Assembly (NCBI RefSeq): GCF_010500915.1
Contig: NZ_JAAAWP010000003.1
Coordinates: forward strand, 372,001 to 436,000
Direction of reading: 5' to 3'
Length of the DNA: 64,000 nt
DNA from: Alteromonas hispanica
GTDB lineage: Bacteria; Pseudomonadota; Gammaproteobacteria; Enterobacterales; Alteromonadaceae
Positions 26,079 to 34,098 of this stretch are shown one piece after another. A model generated the notes under the pieces. That model saw nothing but the letters and a program-made list of their open reading frames with translations. It had not been told where the DNA came from and did no database searches. The stretch's first letter is position 1, and each line of letters begins with the position of its first letter. The position numbers were made by a program, and so were the translations under genes.

Positions 26079-28238
26079 ATGAAGAAAAAAAAGGTCGTAG
26101 ACGATATTTCATACTTGGAACAAAAAGGCGGTGTATTAATGGACTGTCTAATAACAGTCTGCCGTGTGCATAAAGTAGAGGTGTCTCGAGTAGGCCTGCT
26201 GAGTGGGTTACCATTAAACAATGGTGAACTATCGCCCACAGGCTTTGAACGCGCAGCCAAGCGAGCAGGGCTTGCTAGTCGAACCGTTAAACGCGAACTG
26301 AAGCAAATCAATCCAGCGTTGCTGCCGGTCGTTCTTATTCTCCATGACAAACAAGCCTGTGTATTACACGGTTTAAACGAAACTCATGTCAAAGTATCTT
26401 ATCCCGAACTTGACGATGCCGTTGTTGAAGTACCCCGTACTGAACTTGCCGACCAATACACAGGCTATGCTATTTTTGCCCGCCCTGAAATGCATGCGCA
26501 GAAAGCCAGCTCCAATATTGATAAATCATCGGTAGGGCATTGGCTGTGGTCGTCAATTAGCACAGCCAAAGATTTGTACCGCGACGTCATCTTAGCTTCA
26601 GTATTTATAAGTTTACTATCTCTTGCACTACCACTGTTCGTGATGAACGTGTATGACAGAGTTGTACCTAACGCAGCGCTGGAGACGTTGTGGGCTCTGG
26701 CCGTTGGCGTATTGCTGGTACTAACTGCAGACTTTCTTTTGCGAATGCTGCGTCAGTATTTTGTCGAGTTAGCAGCAAGTCGATTAGATGTGACACTTTC
26801 AGCTAAAATAATGGAAAAAGTACTTTCAATAAACCTAGCAAGTAGGCCCCCAAAGAGCGGGTCCTTTATCAATAGCTTGCAGTCTTTTGAAAGTATCAGA
26901 CAATTTTTTAGCTCTGTTACTTTAGTCGCTTTGGTCGACTTACCGTTTGGTTTGTTGTTTATCGTAATTATCGCGATGATCGATGTCTATCTTATAATTC
27001 CTATTCTGTTTGGCTGCACTTTTATCTTTCTTTATGCCATCAAGGCGCAGCGAGTTATGCGTTCTTTATCCGAAGAATCGATGGAAATAAGCTCGCGAAA
27101 GAGTTCATTAGTTACCGAGAGTGTTACGTCCCTAGAAGATATCAAAGCTTTTGGTTATGAAAGCCGAAACCAAAGTGAGTGGGAAAAGCAGACTATCTTT
27201 TTGGCCAAAGTGAACGCCAAGTTACGCTTAGTTTCAATGTCGGTGAATAACGCAGCACTTTGGGTGCAGCAGTCCGTAGGTGCCGTTATCATTTTAACCG
27301 GTGTTTATCTCATTATAGAGGGGCTTATTACGCAAGGCGGACTAATTGCTGCTTACCTATTATCAAGCCGAGCTATGGGGCCAGTTTCACAAGCCGCTGC
27401 ACTGTTAGCGCAGTATCACCATGCTGAAACAGCAAAAAACACCCTTGATGAGATTATGGCGCTGCCTAGTGAATCAGGAAAAAATCAGCAAATCAAAAGT
27501 AACCTTTCCCTGAACGGTAATATAGATTCCAAGCAACTATGCTTTAAGTATCCAGACGAAAGTGTCATGGCGCTCAAAGATGTTAACTTTTCTATAAAGC
27601 GAGGTGAGCATGTCGCTATTTTAGGAAAAAATGGTTGTGGCAAGTCAACTCTCAATAAGCTTTTAATGGGGTTTTACCAGTGTGAATCTGGACAGCTTCT
27701 TTTAGACGGCATAGACCTTCAGCAGTACGACCCTACTCTTTTGCGCAAACAAATTGGGTACGTACCCCAAGATGTTAGTCTTTTTCATGGGTCGCTTAAA
27801 GACAACATTTTAACCGATGATTTACGTACTAATGAAAGTGGCTTTTGGGATGTTCTTACCAACTGTGGTTTAGCGCCACTGGTGAACGGCAATGCCAGCG
27901 GTGTAGAGCAAAACGTGGGAGAAAGAGGATGCTTATTATCTGGCGGTCAACGCCAAGCCGTGGCGATTGCTCGAGCCATCGTTCGCGATCCTGCTATATT
28001 TATTATGGACGAACCCACTTCAGCCATGGATTCAACAAATGAGGCGCTTATAAAAAACACCATAAAATCAGCTTCAGAAGGTAAAACATTAATCATAAAC
28101 ACACACCGAACCACATTACTGGATCTCGTAGATCGTGTAATCGTTGTTGAAAATGGAAAAGTCATTGCAGATGGCAAGAAAGAAGATGTACTTATTCAAT
28201 TTAAGCAGCCCAATCAAGCAATTAAGAAGGCGACATAA
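26079..28238 (+). CDS. lapB: LapB-type ABC exporter, permease/ATPase with degenerate C39 domain
   Basis: This 719-residue type I secretion ABC transporter supplies energy for adhesin export across the inner membrane. The N-terminal 130 residues resemble the C39-like domain of LapB proteins; I see no convincing peptidase dyad, so substrate binding rather than cleavage is likely. The transmembrane region spans about residues 165-440, starting near YRDVILASVFISLLSLALPL. The ATPase has Walker A GKNGCGKST, signature LSGGQRQ, Walker B FIMDEPTSAMD and the switch His in NTHR. The ribosome binding region ACGAGGGAAAAGG precedes the ATG. Its stop overlaps the start of the adaptor gene by one base. Confidence 0.94.
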   Translation: MKKKKVVDDISYLEQKGGVLMDCLITVCRVHKVEVSRVGLLSGLPLNNGELSPTGFERAAKRAGLASRTVKRELKQINPALLPVVLILHDKQACVLHGLNETHVKVSYPELDDAVVEVPRTELADQYTGYAIFARPEMHAQKASSNIDKSSVGHWLWSSISTAKDLYRDVILASVFISLLSLALPLFVMNVYDRVVPNAALETLWALAVGVLLVLTADFLLRMLRQYFVELAASRLDVTLSAKIMEKVLSINLASRPPKSGSFINSLQSFESIRQFFSSVTLVALVDLPFGLLFIVIIAMIDVYLIIPILFGCTFIFLYAIKAQRVMRSLSEESMEISSRKSSLVTESVTSLEDIKAFGYESRNQSEWEKQTIFLAKVNAKLRLVSMSVNNAALWVQQSVGAVIILTGVYLIIEGLITQGGLIAAYLLSSRAMGPVSQAAALLAQYHHAETAKNTLDEIMALPSESGKNQQIKSNLSLNGNIDSKQLCFKYPDESVMALKDVNFSIKRGEHVAILGKNGCGKSTLNKLLMGFYQCESGQLLLDGIDLQQYDPTLLRKQIGYVPQDVSLFHGSLKDNILTDDLRTNESGFWDVLTNCGLAPLVNGNASGVEQNVGERGCLLSGGQRQAVAIARAIVRDPAIFIMDEPTSAMDSTNEALIKNTIKSASEGKTLIINTHRTTLLDLVDRVIVVENGKVIADGKKEDVLIQFKQPNQAIKKAT

Positions 28239-29602
28239 TGTCAAATTCTGACGGCAATAAGAAAGACTGGCTGCAAAGACTAATGCGGGGATGGCTCGCG
28301 CCACCTCCAGGCCAAGACTGGGTGTTGGAGGCAGAGTGGTCGCGAATTATGCAAACGCCAGTGAAAGCACGGGGACTACTCTATCTTGTTTCTATCACTC
28401 TCTTTTTACTGATTGGATGGGCTTACTTTGCTGAAATTGACGAGGTCGCTAAGGGCGATGGCAAAGTTATCCCTTCTCAACAACTGCAAGTACTGCAGTC
28501 TTACGATGGCGGGATTGTTCAAAATATTTTAGTAGAGGAAGGACAAACCGTTGAAGCTGGGCAGGTATTGTTGAGAGTAGATCCTACTCGATTTCTATCT
28601 AGCCTTGAGGAAAACACGACACAATTTGCAGCGCTAGCTGCAAAAGTACAGCGATTATCGGCTCTCACGCAAGGGAGCCCTCTACGTTTTAACCGAGAGC
28701 TTTTTAAAAAGGAACCAAAAATTGTTGAAAACGAGCGCAAATTGTACAACTCAAACTTAGCTGAACTTCATGAAGTGGCAGCGGGCTCAGATTCGCGAAT
28801 TACGCAACGTCGACAAGATGTGGAAGAGGAGCGCGCTAGCTTATCTCAATATGAAAACATGCTGGTACTATCTAAGAAAGAGTTGGCCGTCACAAAACCA
28901 TTGTTAGCCTCTGGGGCGGTATCAGAGATAGAGATACTCAGATTAGAGCGACAAATTGTTGAGCTAGAGGGGAACATTACCAAGTCGAATGTAGCTATTG
29001 AGCGTGGCCTTAATGCAATAGAAGAGGTCATCATTGCAAAAGAAGAAAGTCGCTTAAAACTTATTAACCGCTGGAATCAGGAATTGACAGATGCAACCGC
29101 TGAAATGGCTCGGCTGCAACAGTCAAAAACGAGCTTGCAAGATGTGGTATCTCAAGCTGATATCAAATCACCTATCAATGGAACGGTGCAACGCTTACTT
29201 ATCAATACCGTAGGAGGGGTTATTACTCCGGGCAGTGAAGTGGTTGAGCTTATCCCTCAAGACGACAAGTTGATTGTCGAGGCAAAAATATCACCTAAAG
29301 ACATCGCATTTATTAGAAAGGGGCAGCCTGCCATTCTTAAATTCAGCGCATACGATTTTTCTATCTATGGTGGAATGTCGGCTGAAGTTCAGCACATCAG
29401 TGCTGATGCAATTACAAATGATAAGGATGAAACTTATTACCTAATAAGGCTTGCAACACAGAAAAATGTCACTGATGAGTCTTGGACAATTTTGCCGGGA
29501 ATGATTGTTCAAGTAGATATACTGACGGGTAAAAAGACCGTGCTCAATTACATACTATCCCCCCTGTTTAACGTTACATCATCAGCTCTGCGAGAACGTT
29601 AG
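28238..29602 (+). CDS. lapC: LapC-type HlyD-family membrane fusion protein
   Basis: The 454-residue protein should bridge the ABC exporter and the outer-membrane channel. After a cytoplasmic N-terminus there is one transmembrane helix (about residues 46-63, LLYLVSITLFLLIGWAYFA). A lipoyl/barrel-sandwich part follows (VLQSYDGGIVQNILVEEGQ), then a long coiled-coil hairpin with many Glu, Arg and Gln residues, the second lipoyl half (DIKSPINGTVQRLLINTVGG) and a C-terminal beta domain ending in the HlyD pattern ILPGMIVQVDILTGKKTVL. It overlaps the lapB-like gene by one base and abuts the luxR-type gene. The family call is clear. Confidence 0.94.
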   Translation: MSNSDGNKKDWLQRLMRGWLAPPPGQDWVLEAEWSRIMQTPVKARGLLYLVSITLFLLIGWAYFAEIDEVAKGDGKVIPSQQLQVLQSYDGGIVQNILVEEGQTVEAGQVLLRVDPTRFLSSLEENTTQFAALAAKVQRLSALTQGSPLRFNRELFKKEPKIVENERKLYNSNLAELHEVAAGSDSRITQRRQDVEEERASLSQYENMLVLSKKELAVTKPLLASGAVSEIEILRLERQIVELEGNITKSNVAIERGLNAIEEVIIAKEESRLKLINRWNQELTDATAEMARLQQSKTSLQDVVSQADIKSPINGTVQRLLINTVGGVITPGSEVVELIPQDDKLIVEAKISPKDIAFIRKGQPAILKFSAYDFSIYGGMSAEVQHISADAITNDKDETYYLIRLATQKNVTDESWTILPGMIVQVDILTGKKTVLNYILSPLFNVTSSALRER

Positions 29603-30199
29603 ATGAAACACTTCATTGCTGAAAAACACTTACAGGGCACGCTCACTCAGTTTTCGTGGCAGGGCTATCATGACATTTCACAACTTGAGTTCACCAAAAA
29701 CGACTTTATTTGGATTTTAACGGCAGATGAAAACTGGCCTAAGAAACTGGTGGAAGCAAAACAAAAAGTAGCATCAGTGATATTGCTTACCTACAAATAC
29801 GATCGCGCAGAAATGCAAACAGCATTAATGCTCGGTGCCAGAGCTTACTGTCATGTTCTTGGTACACAGTCGCTTCTTTCTTCAGTGGTACGAGTGGTCG
29901 ACGCTGGTGGGATTTGGCTGCCAAACGAATTGTTATTAGCGCTTACTTTTGACATTGCCAACAGTACAAAGGCAAAGCATAACCTTCCAACGCTAAATGG
30001 AATTACTAAAAGGGAAAAAGATGTTTTGAGCGGAATTTTAGATGGCCTTGGTAATAAAGAAATAGCGAAAGAATACGGAATTACCGAGCGAACCGTCAAA
30101 GAGCATGTTGGCTCGCTTCTCAACAAGTTTGGTGCTAAAGACAGAATAAACTTACTACTTCGCTTAGGTGAATTTAGTCATCTAAAAGATGCTCTATAA
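29603..30199 (+). CDS. LuxR/CsgD-type transcriptional regulator of the adhesin operon
   Basis: The 198-residue protein has a C-terminal GerE helix-turn-helix (about residues 132-192) with the usual TKREKDVLSGILDGLGNKEIA and TERTVKEHVGSLLNKF segments. The N-terminal half looks like a receiver-type fold without a clear phosphoacceptor Asp, as in CsgD and VpsT, which control biofilm matrix genes. At the end of that domain it has GIWLPNEL (W105), where VpsT carries its c-di-GMP-binding W-[FLM]-[TS]-R motif; here the third and fourth residues differ. The ATG follows the lapC-like stop with no spacing, so it is translated as part of the operon. Its last 26 bases overlap the end of the convergent lapD-like gene. 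Target genes are unknown; the adhesin and its operon are the obvious guess. Confidence 0.85.
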   Translation: MKHFIAEKHLQGTLTQFSWQGYHDISQLEFTKNDFIWILTADENWPKKLVEAKQKVASVILLTYKYDRAEMQTALMLGARAYCHVLGTQSLLSSVVRVVDAGGIWLPNELLLALTFDIANSTKAKHNLPTLNGITKREKDVLSGILDGLGNKEIAKEYGITERTVKEHVGSLLNKFGAKDRINLLLRLGEFSHLKDAL

Positions 30200-32108
30200 C
30201 TTCTATGTGAGACACGACTCCATCGATACCCAGCTCTGAAAACAGTTCTTGATGATCTGAGCGGTTTACTCCATCAGCATAAACTTTAATACCAAACGTG
30301 TGTGCCAACGAGCAAAACCCTTGTAAGAAAGAATGATTGGCACGGTTGCTATCTATGTCAGCCATAAAGCCAGAATCAATTTTTACGTAGTCTAAACCTA
30401 ATTCTTGAATGTTAATAAGCTGAGAGAAAGATTCACCAACACGCTTCAGCCCCACTTCACATCCTTTTACTTTTAAAGTACTACAAAACTGTTTGAACGC
30501 TTCGGGGAAACGAGTAGCAGTAGACTCCCTTACTTCAAAACACAGTCGTTTAGCTGCGTTTGGATTAGCGTTTAATTGATAGTGCAGCTGCGCCAAAATT
30601 TCGTTATCTAGTAAAAACTGTTCTGAACACAAAAAAGCGAATTTTGATTGGGCTTTGTTAGAATTTATATACTTGATCAAAAAAGTAATCGTCGTCAGCT
30701 CGAGCTGCGGTAGTAAGTCAAGGTAGCGAGCCCAATGCGTGTAGTACCCACTTTGGCGCAGCTGTCCATTTATATCGACTCCAGCCCAAGCTTGGTAGTG
30801 AATCACCTGCCTTTTAGCATTCAAGACTGGATAATTAAATGTTTCAACCTTTGCATGAGTTATCGCCGAGGTCAGCACCTCTGTCCATGCTCTTTCCTCT
30901 TCAATCGGCTCGTTATGCATAAGTTCGCTTTCGATGGAAGGGTATGCCAATTCCGAAGATTGAGCTTCGTTTAGCATAGTGTCGGCTCGCATCAACACAC
31001 TTGAAACACTATCGTCAGCGCGAAGCTTTACTACAGACTGAAATATTTCAGGGTCATTTGGATTACAAAATATTTCTGTACAAATATTATGAAAAGCGTA
31101 GGCAATAACGCTTGCATCATGAGTTTCAGTCAACAAAACGGCAAATTCATTTTTTTGCAGTCTTGCAATACGGCTATCGGTAAAACTATGGTGGTTGTCC
31201 TGAAGGACACCATTAATAGCACTGGCCAGTTCCCTCAGTCTTGTTTGCTTCTCATTGGCAGGTATACGCAGAAAACCTTGCTCAACTGTAAATCGAATTA
31301 GAAAAACACAATTTATGCCTTGAGTGTCTCTAAACGCTAGTTGGCCTTTGAGCATTAAAATGAAGTAGTCTCTATTCGCCAGGCCACTCTCATCGTCAAA
31401 CTGAGTTTTATGGCGCATTAAATCTAGCCGGGTATTTTCTTTTTCCATCACCATTTTAGACTTTTGTGCCAAAAAGTTCATCGCGTTTACAACGCGTTTG
31501 AGTTCAAGAGTTCTCGGAACCTTCGACTTTATAAATCGCATATTTTGAAACGCCTCCGCTTGATACACAACATCATCAAGAGGACGTAAAATCTTGCGAA
31601 GAAACCAGGCGCCAATGATACCGGCAAGAAAAGCAATAAATAGAAGTCCGATAACTAAACGATAGGCTGCACGCCACATTGAGGCTACGATAAAACCAGT
31701 ATCCGCTTCGACATAAATAGTTCCATACTGACTCCAGCCATCACTTACTTGCGCAACACCGGGCTCTAAATTAGGGGAAAAATAATTTGCGAACCAGCGA
31801 GGTGAGTTTTGGTTAAACTGAAAAGACTGATGATGGTCAGATATGATAGCGCCGTTGGCATCTTTTAATATAATCGCTGAATAGTGACCAATATCAAACT
31901 GCGACATAATGAATAAATCGAGAGTTACAGGGTCTTTCTCTAACTTACTCAATGTCAACGCAAGCATGGTCGCATTGTCGATGTTTTTAGCGTAAAGCTG
32001 CTCTTCAACATAATGTTTGGTTGTTACACCATAGATACTGACACTACCAATGATTGCTACAACCAAAACCACAACGATTGCTAGCCACAACTCTTTGATA
32101 ATCGACAT
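30174..32108 (-). CDS. lapD: LapD-type c-di-GMP receptor with degenerate GGDEF and EAL domains
   Basis: The 644-residue inner-membrane receptor should control the periplasmic protease LapG. Parts in order: first transmembrane helix (about 8-27); a periplasmic LapD/MoxY-type domain (28-145) with the SDGWSQYG loop (W125), where LapD proteins contact LapG through a Trp; a second helix (about 150-170); HAMP; GGDEF-like; EAL-like. The GGDEF motif is QKNEF (318-322) and the EAL motif is QAW (439-441). The DDFG-type metal site is also lost (GLKRVG, residues 553-558), though DYVKID (573-578) remains. Both enzymatic activities are therefore probably absent, leaving c-di-GMP sensing. It is transcribed after the lapG gene with a five-base gap. 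Confidence 0.92.
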   Translation of the reverse strand: MSIIKELWLAIVVVLVVAIIGSVSIYGVTTKHYVEEQLYAKNIDNATMLALTLSKLEKDPVTLDLFIMSQFDIGHYSAIILKDANGAIISDHHQSFQFNQNSPRWFANYFSPNLEPGVAQVSDGWSQYGTIYVEADTGFIVASMWRAAYRLVIGLLFIAFLAGIIGAWFLRKILRPLDDVVYQAEAFQNMRFIKSKVPRTLELKRVVNAMNFLAQKSKMVMEKENTRLDLMRHKTQFDDESGLANRDYFILMLKGQLAFRDTQGINCVFLIRFTVEQGFLRIPANEKQTRLRELASAINGVLQDNHHSFTDSRIARLQKNEFAVLLTETHDASVIAYAFHNICTEIFCNPNDPEIFQSVVKLRADDSVSSVLMRADTMLNEAQSSELAYPSIESELMHNEPIEEERAWTEVLTSAITHAKVETFNYPVLNAKRQVIHYQAWAGVDINGQLRQSGYYTHWARYLDLLPQLELTTITFLIKYINSNKAQSKFAFLCSEQFLLDNEILAQLHYQLNANPNAAKRLCFEVRESTATRFPEAFKQFCSTLKVKGCEVGLKRVGESFSQLINIQELGLDYVKIDSGFMADIDSNRANHSFLQGFCSLAHTFGIKVYADGVNRSDHQELFSELGIDGVVSHIEVIEHLLDD

Positions 32109-32113
32109 ACACT

Positions 32114-32794
32114 TTAAGACCTTCTACTGATGCCTTCTTGCTTCATTCGCTCGATAACATTTCGCCACTTCGATAGACGACTGATCGAGTTTGACGTTTG
32201 GTTTACCTGCCCAGGCTGCCAAATTCCAGAATCATTAAAGCTAAAAACAGGAATAAGGTCTGTCCGTTGAGATCCCGGTAATACATTTGAGACGAGACTG
32301 TCTAACACTAAGGGGTCGGAAGATGGCATATCGTAGTAACCCAAAACCATATGTGCTTGAGTCATTCGGCTTCGTCCGATCCTAGCCTTCACATAAATAA
32401 GTCGCAGCTTTTCACTCGCTACGCCTAAGTGTAGCAGAGCAACGTATTTAGCAATTGCGAAATCCTCACAATCGCCTTTTGAATGCCCTAAAAGCTCGGA
32501 AGGAGTAGCCCAGTAGTCTTTTTCGTTAAATACGTCGGGATCGTTCGCATACTCTACATGCTCATCGAAAAATGAATTTACGCCAATTAGCTTCGCTTCA
32601 ATACTTTCATTCTTTAGCGCCAAGAGGGTGTCTGCCAAAGCGTTTACGACACTCGCTTTATCGGCGCCATAGTTAGTGCTAACACTACGTTCAAGTATAT
32701 CAAATTCAATATTTAAGGAAGACTCAGTGCGCTGTCCGGAGACGAACAGGGCTACAAGTAGCAGGCAAAATAGCGCAAATTTGTAAAATGTCAT
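32114..32794 (-). CDS. lapG: LapG-type periplasmic cysteine protease (BTLCP family)
   Basis: LapG removes the retention module of LapA-type adhesins and so releases cells from biofilms. The 226-residue product has an N-terminal export signal (FALFCLLLVALFVSG). The transglutaminase-like triad is Cys109 (GDCEDFA), His148 (AHMVLGYY) and Asp165. Acidic residues flanking the catalytic Cys (Asp108, Glu110) match the calcium site known in LapG. Length is typical. It is the first gene of a lapG-lapD unit. A clear ribosome binding site is not seen before the ATG, and the 291 bases upstream separate it from the divergent hydrolase gene. Confidence 0.93.
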   Translation of the reverse strand: MTFYKFALFCLLLVALFVSGQRTESSLNIEFDILERSVSTNYGADKASVVNALADTLLALKNESIEAKLIGVNSFFDEHVEYANDPDVFNEKDYWATPSELLGHSKGDCEDFAIAKYVALLHLGVASEKLRLIYVKARIGRSRMTQAHMVLGYYDMPSSDPLVLDSLVSNVLPGSQRTDLIPVFSFNDSGIWQPGQVNQTSNSISRLSKWRNVIERMKQEGISRRS

Positions 32795-33085
32795 ATTGTG
32801 AAAGCTTTTTAAAAAAAGGCGCCATTGTGGGCACGAGCGCTGTCGCTTAAGGAGAGTATTTCACAGTTCTTCATACATATAACACGAGTCAATCTATAAG
32901 CCAATAAACATCCTAGCACGGATTCATTGCGCTAATTGAAAACGGAAATAGATTTAATTACACGACTTCATTTAATCCTGAGATTTGATTTTCGCCAGTT
33001 GAATGTCGCTAAAACGACAGACGAAGTCTTTAAAAGTAGGGTAGTTTGAATAACAGCGAACAACCAACACTCAGAGTGTTTAAAC

Positions 33086-33958
33086 ATGCAGCTTGAAAGA
33101 TGGCATAGCGGCGGTGACTTTTTTACCGTTAACGGGCAAAAGATATTTTTCCGCACTGACGGTGAAGGGCCAGCCTTACTGCTTATCCACGGCTATCCCA
33201 CAGCCAGTTATGACTGGGTAAAACTATGGCCCACATTAACAAAGTACTTTCGCTGCATTACGCTTGATATGCTGGGGTTCGGATTTAGCTTCAAAGCGCC
33301 AGTAAAATATCAAATTACTCAACAGGCCGGTATTATCTGTGCACTTATGAAGCATCTAAACGTGCCTGAAACACATGTAGTTTCTCACGACTATGGTGAC
33401 ACAGTTGCCCAAGAACTTATGGCCCAGCAGGCCGATGGTACGCTGCCATTTCATATCAGTACGCTTAATCTTTTAAATGGCGGCCTCTTTCCAGAAACCC
33501 ATTTAGCCTTACCTATTCAAAAGCTTTTACTTTCTCCCGTTGGAGGAATACTTATTCGCTTTCTCAATAAAAACGCTATTAGAAAAAGTATGCGGGGTAT
33601 TTTTGGCGAAACTACACCGCCAACTGAACAAGACATTGATGATTTTTGGACGTTGATCAGTACCAACAGCGGTCATAAATATATGCATCTACTGCTGGAT
33701 TACATGAATCAGCGCAAAAAGCACAGAGAACGATGGGTGACAGCACTTCAAAATGCCAAAACTCCAATTCGGTTAACGGTCGGTATGTCAGATCCTATTT
33801 CAGGAGCTCATATGGCCAGTCGATACAAGGAACTCATTCCCAACCCACACGTGGTAGAACTGAATAACATTGGTCATTACCCACAAATAGAGAGCCCGAA
33901 AGAAGTGTTAGCATCAGTGCTTGAACATATTGAGAGAAGCGCAGAGGACAAAGGCTAA
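33086..33958 (+). CDS. MEST-like alpha/beta hydrolase with Asp nucleophile
   Basis: This 290-residue alpha/beta hydrolase has the oxyanion motif HGYP (35-38), nucleophile elbow SHDYGDTV (Asp102) and a C-terminal catalytic His264 in GHYPQIESP. An Asp nucleophile points to the haloalkane dehalogenase/epoxide hydrolase branch rather than esterases. From memory, NGGLFPETH, the MNQRKKHRERWV helix and GHYPQ closely resemble the animal imprinted protein MEST/PEG1, whose reaction is unknown. The substrate here is therefore unknown too. It is a single gene ended by a strong hairpin terminator and divergent from lapG. Confidence 0.88.
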   Translation: MQLERWHSGGDFFTVNGQKIFFRTDGEGPALLLIHGYPTASYDWVKLWPTLTKYFRCITLDMLGFGFSFKAPVKYQITQQAGIICALMKHLNVPETHVVSHDYGDTVAQELMAQQADGTLPFHISTLNLLNGGLFPETHLALPIQKLLLSPVGGILIRFLNKNAIRKSMRGIFGETTPPTEQDIDDFWTLISTNSGHKYMHLLLDYMNQRKKHRERWVTALQNAKTPIRLTVGMSDPISGAHMASRYKELIPNPHVVELNNIGHYPQIESPKEVLASVLEHIERSAEDKG

Positions 33959-33988
33959 ATAAACCATAAAAGCATTCACAGGCATAGA

Positions 33989-34020
33989 AAAAGGGGCAGA
34001 GTAATCACTCTGCCCCTTTT
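33989..34020. terminator. Strong bidirectional intrinsic terminator
   Basis: AAAAGGGGCAGAGT (33989-34002) pairs perfectly with ACTCTGCCCCTTTT (34007-34020) around a 4-base loop. The A and T ends make it usable from both sides, between the hydrolase (+) and the aldehyde dehydrogenase (-). Confidence 0.9.
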
Positions 34021-34098
34021 ACTTAGCATGCATCAGCGAGATTTGAATTTCAGTTCAACCCTCTAAAGCTCGCTTAAGTTATTTAACAAGGTCAATTT

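Noticed and set aside
30735..31301. + strand frames within the lapD-type gene
   Set aside because: The minus strand carries a continuous LapD-type protein with clear domains; the + frames have no recognisable content.
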